DNA of 64,000 nucleotides from Acanthornis magna (taxonomy: Eukaryota > Chordata > Aves > Passeriformes > Acanthizidae), in NCBI GenBank assembly GCA_036785705.1, contig JAWUZG010000056.1, positions 15,110,001 to 15,174,000 of the forward strand, in the 5' to 3' direction. A program made the position numbers and the translations under genes. The stretch's first letter is position 1; the number at the start of each line of letters is the position of its first letter. Below the pieces are notes generated by a model. It was not told the DNA's origin. It did no database searches and worked only from the letters and a program-made list of their open reading frames with translations. Of the stretch, positions 58,741 to 64,000 are shown piece after piece.

Positions 58741-59192
58741 TTATCAGATTGTTTTTTCAGTTTAAAGCTTTTAAAAAAATAATAAAAAAAATTAAAAGGA
58801 ATATAGAGACCTGTCACTGCTTGGCTTTCATATCACTTTTTTAGTATTCAGATTCAATTAGTAGAAATAGAAGAAAACTATTCTTGCAGGCTGGAGATGT
58901 GGAGCAGAAAAGGAGCAGAAACTGCCCTTTGGTTGATAGACACAAGGTTTTGTTTTCTTCCATGTACATAAGTGGAGGAAGTGCCTTTCCAGGATGGGGG
59001 GCACCTACTGAAGCAGGATCTCAGAAAAACCACAGCTCAGTATGACTCCATTGCTGCTGTTTTCCACAGGTAGTGCAGTTAATTGTTAACTCAAGTTGGT
59101 GATGATTAATATTTCAGAGCTGGCAGCCAAGACCCTGATCCTGCTGTCTACTTACACTTCTGCTTACGAGGAATGAGAGTCCTCCCACCCTG
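58741..59192. other. Gene-free DNA
   Basis: A-rich stretch at 58770-58800, otherwise unique sequence. No feature recognised. Confidence 0.6.
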
Positions 59193-59327
59193 CCTGAACT
59201 CCATCCCTTCTTCCATCAGACCCCAGGCACTTCCCTCCCTGAACTCCATCCCTTCTTCCATCAGACCCCAGGCACTTCCCGGCCTGAACTCCATCCCTTC
59301 TTCCATCAGACCCCAGGCACTTCCCTG
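59193..59327. repeat. 45-bp tandem repeat, three copies
   Basis: Units start with CCTGAACTCCATCCCTTCTT at 59193, 59238 and 59283 and differ only at their last few bases (CTCC, CGGC, CTGC). A period of 45 keeps frame, so a minus-strand frame (59148-59369, 73 codons) encodes three 15-residue repeats with MEEGMEFR-type units. With no promoter, domain or flanking exon, this is more likely a minisatellite than a gene. Confidence 0.95.
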
Positions 59328-60498
59328 CAGGATCTCCCTGCAGAGCCACGGAGCAGCCCAGGGCTCCACAGACTGATTGAGGGAGATGGTTTTGCAGGGT
59401 GTACCTTGGATTTTCCAAGATCTGAATAGCCCTTGTGTTTAGGGACTTTAAGGTGATCAAACTTCCCGGTCGGAGACCTTGTTTAATTCCCTGCTGTAGG
59501 AGGAATGAAATTATGCCAAGCCAGACATCTGGACTGATGTGAGCATGGCATCCCTTTGTACAAGCATCCCTTTGTACTGGGGGAATGAGAGAAATGAGAT
59601 GAAGGCTTCTACCTCAGTAAAGAAACACTTGAAGGCCCCTGAGCCTCGTACTCCCTGTGCTGTCCCAGGAATAGGTGCAGGGATGGAGCAGTCTCCAACC
59701 TGGGTAGGCAGACATGAGGCACAAAAGGATGCCATTGCTACAAAACAGGGATTCAAAAGGAAGTCCTCAGGATGGGAAAAAAATGATGAATTTTTGAAAC
59801 TTTGTGTTTTAAGGAGCCAAGCTGAAGGCTGTTTTCTTCCTTTTTTCTGTAAATTCCTTTTACCTCTAATGTATAAACTGTCATAAATATAGAGGAAGGT
59901 AAACAGAATATTTCTTTTCCCCTTTAATAAATAAGTAACAGATGTGCAGGTCCTCAACGAGGGAAAGAACCAAAGGAAGTAGAGTGGGAATGAAAGTAAA
60001 TTCTATTTATTCTTTTATCAAGAAAAAAGCTGGGAGTTGAAAGCAAGGTTTAGTGACAAGAAATGATGGTAAAAAAGTTCCTAACAGCTGAGTTTTATGA
60101 TAAGACTTGTAACCAAGTGTCCCTTGGCCAACTGGCTGTCAGTGGCTCCACATGAGCACAGCCAGGATTCTGAACCAGCTCTTGTTTGCTGTTCCAGCAG
60201 AGCCCAGGAGCTCTGGTGTCGCCATGGCCGAGTGGGGATCAGTAGGACAGATTTACAGGCAGAGCTGGGTGAAAATCCTGTTTGCTTCAAATGAAACTTG
60301 GGTTGGAAACATGCCCCTTTAACAAATAAGAAAAAATAGCTCTGTGTTGCAGGGGGGAACTCCCTGGGGCTCAAGTTTATCAGGCTTCTCCATCCCTAGG
60401 GACTGCTCCGACCCCAAGGGAGTAGTTTTGCTGGGATAGACTTCCTCAATCTGTTCTGCCAGACCTTTCTACTTTGCATAAATAATTGAGCATTCATT
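59328..60498. other. Gene-free DNA
   Basis: Contains a 14-base direct repeat, GCATCCCTTTGTAC, at 59548 and 59564. The opposed frames at 59511-59957 (148 codons minus) and 59539-59886 (115 plus) overlap each other and lack domains. Nothing else recognised. Confidence 0.6.
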
Positions 60499-60563
60499 AG
60501 AGCAGGGTCTTGAGCCTGGGTTTCCCACAGCTGAGGTGAGTGCCCTGACCACCACACTATTGA
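60499..60563 (-). mobile_element. tRNA-derived SINE relic (candidate)
   Basis: Read on the minus strand the segment is TGGTCAGGGCACTCACCTCA, then a short link, then GGAAACCCAGGCTCAAGACC and CTGCTCT. This resembles the 5' head of an old amniote tRNA-derived SINE (form GTGGTCAGGGCACTCACC...GGTTCAAGTCCCTGCTCT). A B-box-like GGCTCAAGACC lies at 60506-60516, and an A-box-like TGGTCAGGGCA at 60541-60551, spaced about 35 bases as in tRNA genes. It is not a functional tRNA: no acceptor stem was found. The exact family is not identified. Confidence 0.55.
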
Positions 60564-61781
60564 TTTTCCTATCCCACCCGATCAATCCTCCATCGATCCC
60601 ATTGGTGCTAATTGGCAAAGGGGGTGCCCACAGGATGTCTGGTGAGAGCAGGAGACACACATGACCCCTATGAAAACAATACCATGTATTACCCAGTGGC
60701 AATGACACTCGGTGAGACCTCTGTGTCTGGCGTAGCTTCAGGAATCCCATCTTGCACGAAATCGAAAAACTTCCCTCTAATGATTCCAGTGGAAACGGTG
60801 CTGCCATTCCACATAATATGCAAAAATTGTGTATCCTCAGTTAAAACAACATTTCTGCCTAATCACGAAAAGCACAGTTGAGCTAGAGTCTGAACTGACT
60901 CAATTTATGTAACAGGATTCCGCTGTGTTTGCCCAAATTGGCATAGTTCCTCTCCAAGGGACTGAGAAATGACGGCAAATCCAGCATGGAGCCTGTTGTT
61001 ATAGGAAGTGTAGGGAGCAGCACAAGTTTATTGTCAGCCTTCAAGTGTGCCTTTAGGTGGTCACCACATCCTGAGACGCTGCGGATAGAACAAGATGACA
61101 TCTTTCTGAAGGCCTGCCAAGAGATTCAAACAGACAATATTGAAGACTCTTGCTCTGCTTTTCTTAGCAGTTTACTATTTCCCTTCAGAATGAATATGAA
61201 ATTATGCTGCTGTGAAGAAACCCACAGTGCAATGAGGGACACTGGGAAAGATTAGCCAAGGCAGATAATGTCTGGTAGAGACTATCTCTTTGGCACCTTT
61301 GATACCAATTATACCATGGCATCTCAAAAGGAAGTCACCTGTCTTAGCTGAGGAAAGATATCCAAGAGAATCTAAAAAGCTCGTTTTTTTTTTTTTTTAG
61401 TTCATTGTGCAATGAACATACACAATGATATAATATTCATTTCCCCTGGTTTAGCAGGAAAAAAAAAGAAGTAAAATTAGTTCTCAACATGAAACCATTA
61501 TGAGCTGTAATTTATTTCAGAAAGTGGAAAGTGTTAGGGAGAAAAGGGAAAAAAAACCCAAACCCTTTGCTGATAATTTGTTATGTTCTGGACCCAGTAA
61601 ATGACCTTACACATATGGACTTAAGTATACTCAGCGGGTACAATATATCTAAAATGACATAGAGGATTGAGCCTAATTGATATCATTAGAGCCCTGGTCC
61701 TTTTACACTTGGCCTTTGAGATGTTGGTGTTACCAAGAAAGCTGCTTTTGATTTATTTTGCTTTTCTTCTTCATCCTTTTG

Positions 61782-61825
61782 CTCTCTCTCTCATTCTCTC
61801 TCTCATTCCCCCCCCTCCTTCTCTC
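61782..61825. repeat. (CT)n pyrimidine tract
   Basis: CTCTCTCTCATTCTCTCTCT followed by CATT, eight or more C and CTCCTTCTCTC: a pure-pyrimidine microsatellite interrupted by CATT. Confidence 0.85.
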
Positions 61826-62999
61826 AAGTTCTGCTCAAAGGGCAGACCCGGGGAGGTTAGGAACTCACGATCCCATCCAAGGGCTGCAGTGCTACAGATT
61901 GCAAATTCCTTTCTGAAGTGATAACTTCTAACAAGAGGCACTTGGTACGTTTGACCAGTGTACTTCTTAGGGGAGAAAAAGAAAAGAAGGAAAAAGAGTG
62001 CAATTGTATGGATAAAATACTAGCAACATTTATTCTAGGTGACTCTCTTAGGGGTTAACATGTGCTTTATCTTTAAAGGGGGCATTCTCTGGCAACTTGT
62101 GGCAGAAAGAAGTAAAGTGTACTCAGCACAGTGTAGATTGGTGTGGCTGACAAATTTTTAAATTGTTTTCTTTTTTAACCAGTGAATTATATTAAAAACA
62201 AGGTCATTTGCTCCTCCCTTAAAAATTCTACAGTGAATATGTTACAATTAAATCAATATTTCATTAGTGTTTTACAGACAAACTCTGAAAGTGGTCACTG
62301 ACTTTGTACAACATCTTCTTTATACACGAATACAAACTGGATCTATGCATCCAGCATTTTCCAGGAATGCTCATGTGCAAAAAATAATAGACCAGTGCAG
62401 GTGGGAAGAGTGATATGTGGTCTTGTTCCTAGAAATCTGGGAAGTCTTGGAATCTTGAAAGTTAGAAGATATTCTTCATTAACTGATTCTTGTGTTTCAA
62501 TAGCCTTCTACTCTATTTTTTTATTTTTCAGAAATTCTGTTTCAATATGTTCCAGTAAAAAATGCCTGTTTAGCTGTAGCACATTTAGTTTTTTCCCATA
62601 CTGATCAAATACAGGTTTGGCTGAGACTCATTTAAAATGGTTTATCAGATATTCATTGAAAAGGAGTGAGATTTAATGAACTTTTGGTAAACAAGAGAAA
62701 AAGAAAACATATCTTGAAATTGGTAAAAAGAAACTTCTCTCCTTAGGAGTCACTTCTACCTGCATTTTAACTAAGTTAGCTCGGGCCTGATCCAGTGGAT
62801 CCTGAGTTAGACCATTACTTCAGCTCAAAAGGCAAAAACAGGTTCCAGATTGCTCAAAGAGAGCAGTTTCCTTTCTTTGCTGATTGGGCTGGAAATTAAA
62901 TCAAAGGAAAGTTGGTGTTCTGTGATCTTGTTGTGGTGACTGGCTCTCCTTGAGCTGCCATGGGGTAACAGGGATTGGTGTTCCAGTGTCCTTCCATCC

Positions 63000-63021
63000 T
63001 TGTCACCATTGCTGGTGACAA
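63000..63021. repeat. 9-base inverted repeat with 4-base loop
   Basis: TTGTCACCA and TGGTGACAA are exact reverse complements around TTGC. A compact stem-loop or dyad, but without a T tract or other context that would make it a terminator or regulatory RNA. Confidence 0.6.
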
Positions 63022-64000
63022 TCAGAGGCAGAAATGCCTGTAATGCAATTGTTCCACAGGTCCAGCAGGTATTACTGCAAACACTGGAGCTGGAAGGACT
63101 TTGAAATGGTCTGAGTGTGGGGCTGGGAGAGGAGGGACTTATCAGAAAGGGAGAAGCAAAAAGAGAGAAAGAAAATATTTTAATTGAAAACATACAATCA
63201 AAAATAGCCCCCTGTCCTACACCTTTTATTCATCTGCTAATTGAAAATGGGAGACTTGTGAACCCAAAGTGCACATGAGCACATCCATGGCCTCTCCTCG
63301 CTGCCCTCTGAGAGGCAGAGAGCTGTGGCACACACTGTGCACGGGGAGCAAAAGGGCAGAACAATTAAAAGGAAAATGCAAAGTACGGTTCTTGAAATGT
63401 CATGCACGTTAGCGGCACAAAATGCCAGTTGGGCTCCTCATCATACTCCCTGCATCCTTCTTTACCTTTCTTCTGTATTTTTGATTTTTGCCTTTCCTTA
63501 ATTTCTTCATCCATGCATGTTGGAAGGTGACAGCGGGAGCAGCACACACACACAGCTGTGAGCACGACATCACCACCTCCATTCTCTGGATCCATTTACC
63601 CCTGCACCGTCTCACTTCCCAAATGTCCACCCCCAGTGCTGGCTCCACAAACCCCTCCACCATTAACACCCATCAGCAGCCGCGTTTTTACGGTCAGGGA
63701 GCATTGCTGCCCAGGCCTCCCTCGGGCTCGGATCACATAACTATAAATTTACTCTGGAGCCTCTCATTCCTCGTTGGTTCACTACATCCTCAGGCCTTCC
63801 TCTCTCCTGCACTTTATCCCTGCTTTTCTCTCACTGGCATTTGCACCTTGACCCAGGCAGCCTTGCACATATGCAAGATACAAAAAGTCCACCAGCTGTG
63901 ATCGACAGTAAATAAATCTTGATGCCAGTATTAAGTTACTGCAATTTTATCCTCTCTCTCTTCCCTTCCCCACCCCTTCATCGATGGGAGAAGAATATGA

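Larger units (their letters stand above)
60564..64000. other. Gene-free DNA to window end
   Basis: AT-rich unique DNA with T17 at 61384-61400, a CT-rich tract at 61782-61825 and an inverted repeat at 63000-63021, both listed separately. Plus-strand frames at 63488-63901 (137 codons) and the opposed minus frames (86 codons) have no domain and are chance. The last kilobase is somewhat GC-richer with CA/CT-rich words. No gene edge was seen at the window end. Confidence 0.6.

Noticed and set aside
63000..63021. Terminator-like stem-loop
   Set aside because: No T tract or gene context; rho-independent terminators do not apply to vertebrate nuclear DNA.
1..64000. Endogenous retrovirus or full-length LINE
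   Set aside because: No paired long terminal repeats, no gag/pol-like frame and no long CR1 reading frame were seen; only short CR1 3' ends.

Overview
The window reads as a gene-free stretch of vertebrate nuclear DNA, most likely from a bird. The best evidence is three truncated retroposon 3' ends of the avian/reptilian CR1 type (about 16388-16470, 21301-21493 and 27697-27822). Also, no Alu-, B1-, L1- or rodent/primate-type repeat was noticed, and recognisable repeats are sparse. A few old amniote SINE-like remnants remain (22590-22735, 60499-60563, weaker at 57030-57075 and 13265-13330). Composition is AT-rich and CpG-poor with short mononucleotide tracts, as in avian gene deserts. Species, chromosome and flanking genes cannot be named from the sequence.

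I found no protein-coding gene, tRNA, rRNA, known microRNA, CRISPR array, operon-like layout or intact mobile element. Open frames are short, overlap on both strands, carry no recognisable domain, and the longest (about 200 codons on each strand) is a by-product of an 11/12-bp minisatellite. An exon of a large gene, or a non-coding RNA, could still be hidden.

Layout: 1-8350 is unique AT-rich DNA with a homeodomain-type inverted repeat near 4.4 kb and a CTCF-like site near 2.06 kb. From 8.36 to 12.1 kb there are stretches that look like conserved non-coding elements (dense homeodomain, GATA and AP-1 words, no low complexity). 13-16 kb holds a 42-base A tract and the first CR1 end. 17.5-20.2 kb looks like the densest enhancer-like cluster. 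21-28 kb holds the other CR1 ends and a MIR-like relic. 32-38.4 kb has homopolymer tracts, an orphan CpG island (about 35381-35730) with a 13-bp tandem repeat, an enhancer-like block with a CTCF-like site, and a 470-bp minisatellite at 37920-38390. 43.9-44.3, 52.3-52.7 and 58.4-58.7 kb are further enhancer-like blocks. 53.5-55.5 kb is a GC-richer domain. 59-60.6 kb has a 45-bp triplicate repeat and a tRNA-derived SINE relic.

The most plausible function is a regulatory landscape: long-range enhancers, perhaps with a CpG-island transcript start, and CTCF-like sites that share one orientation. This is inference. No new biological system could be demonstrated.
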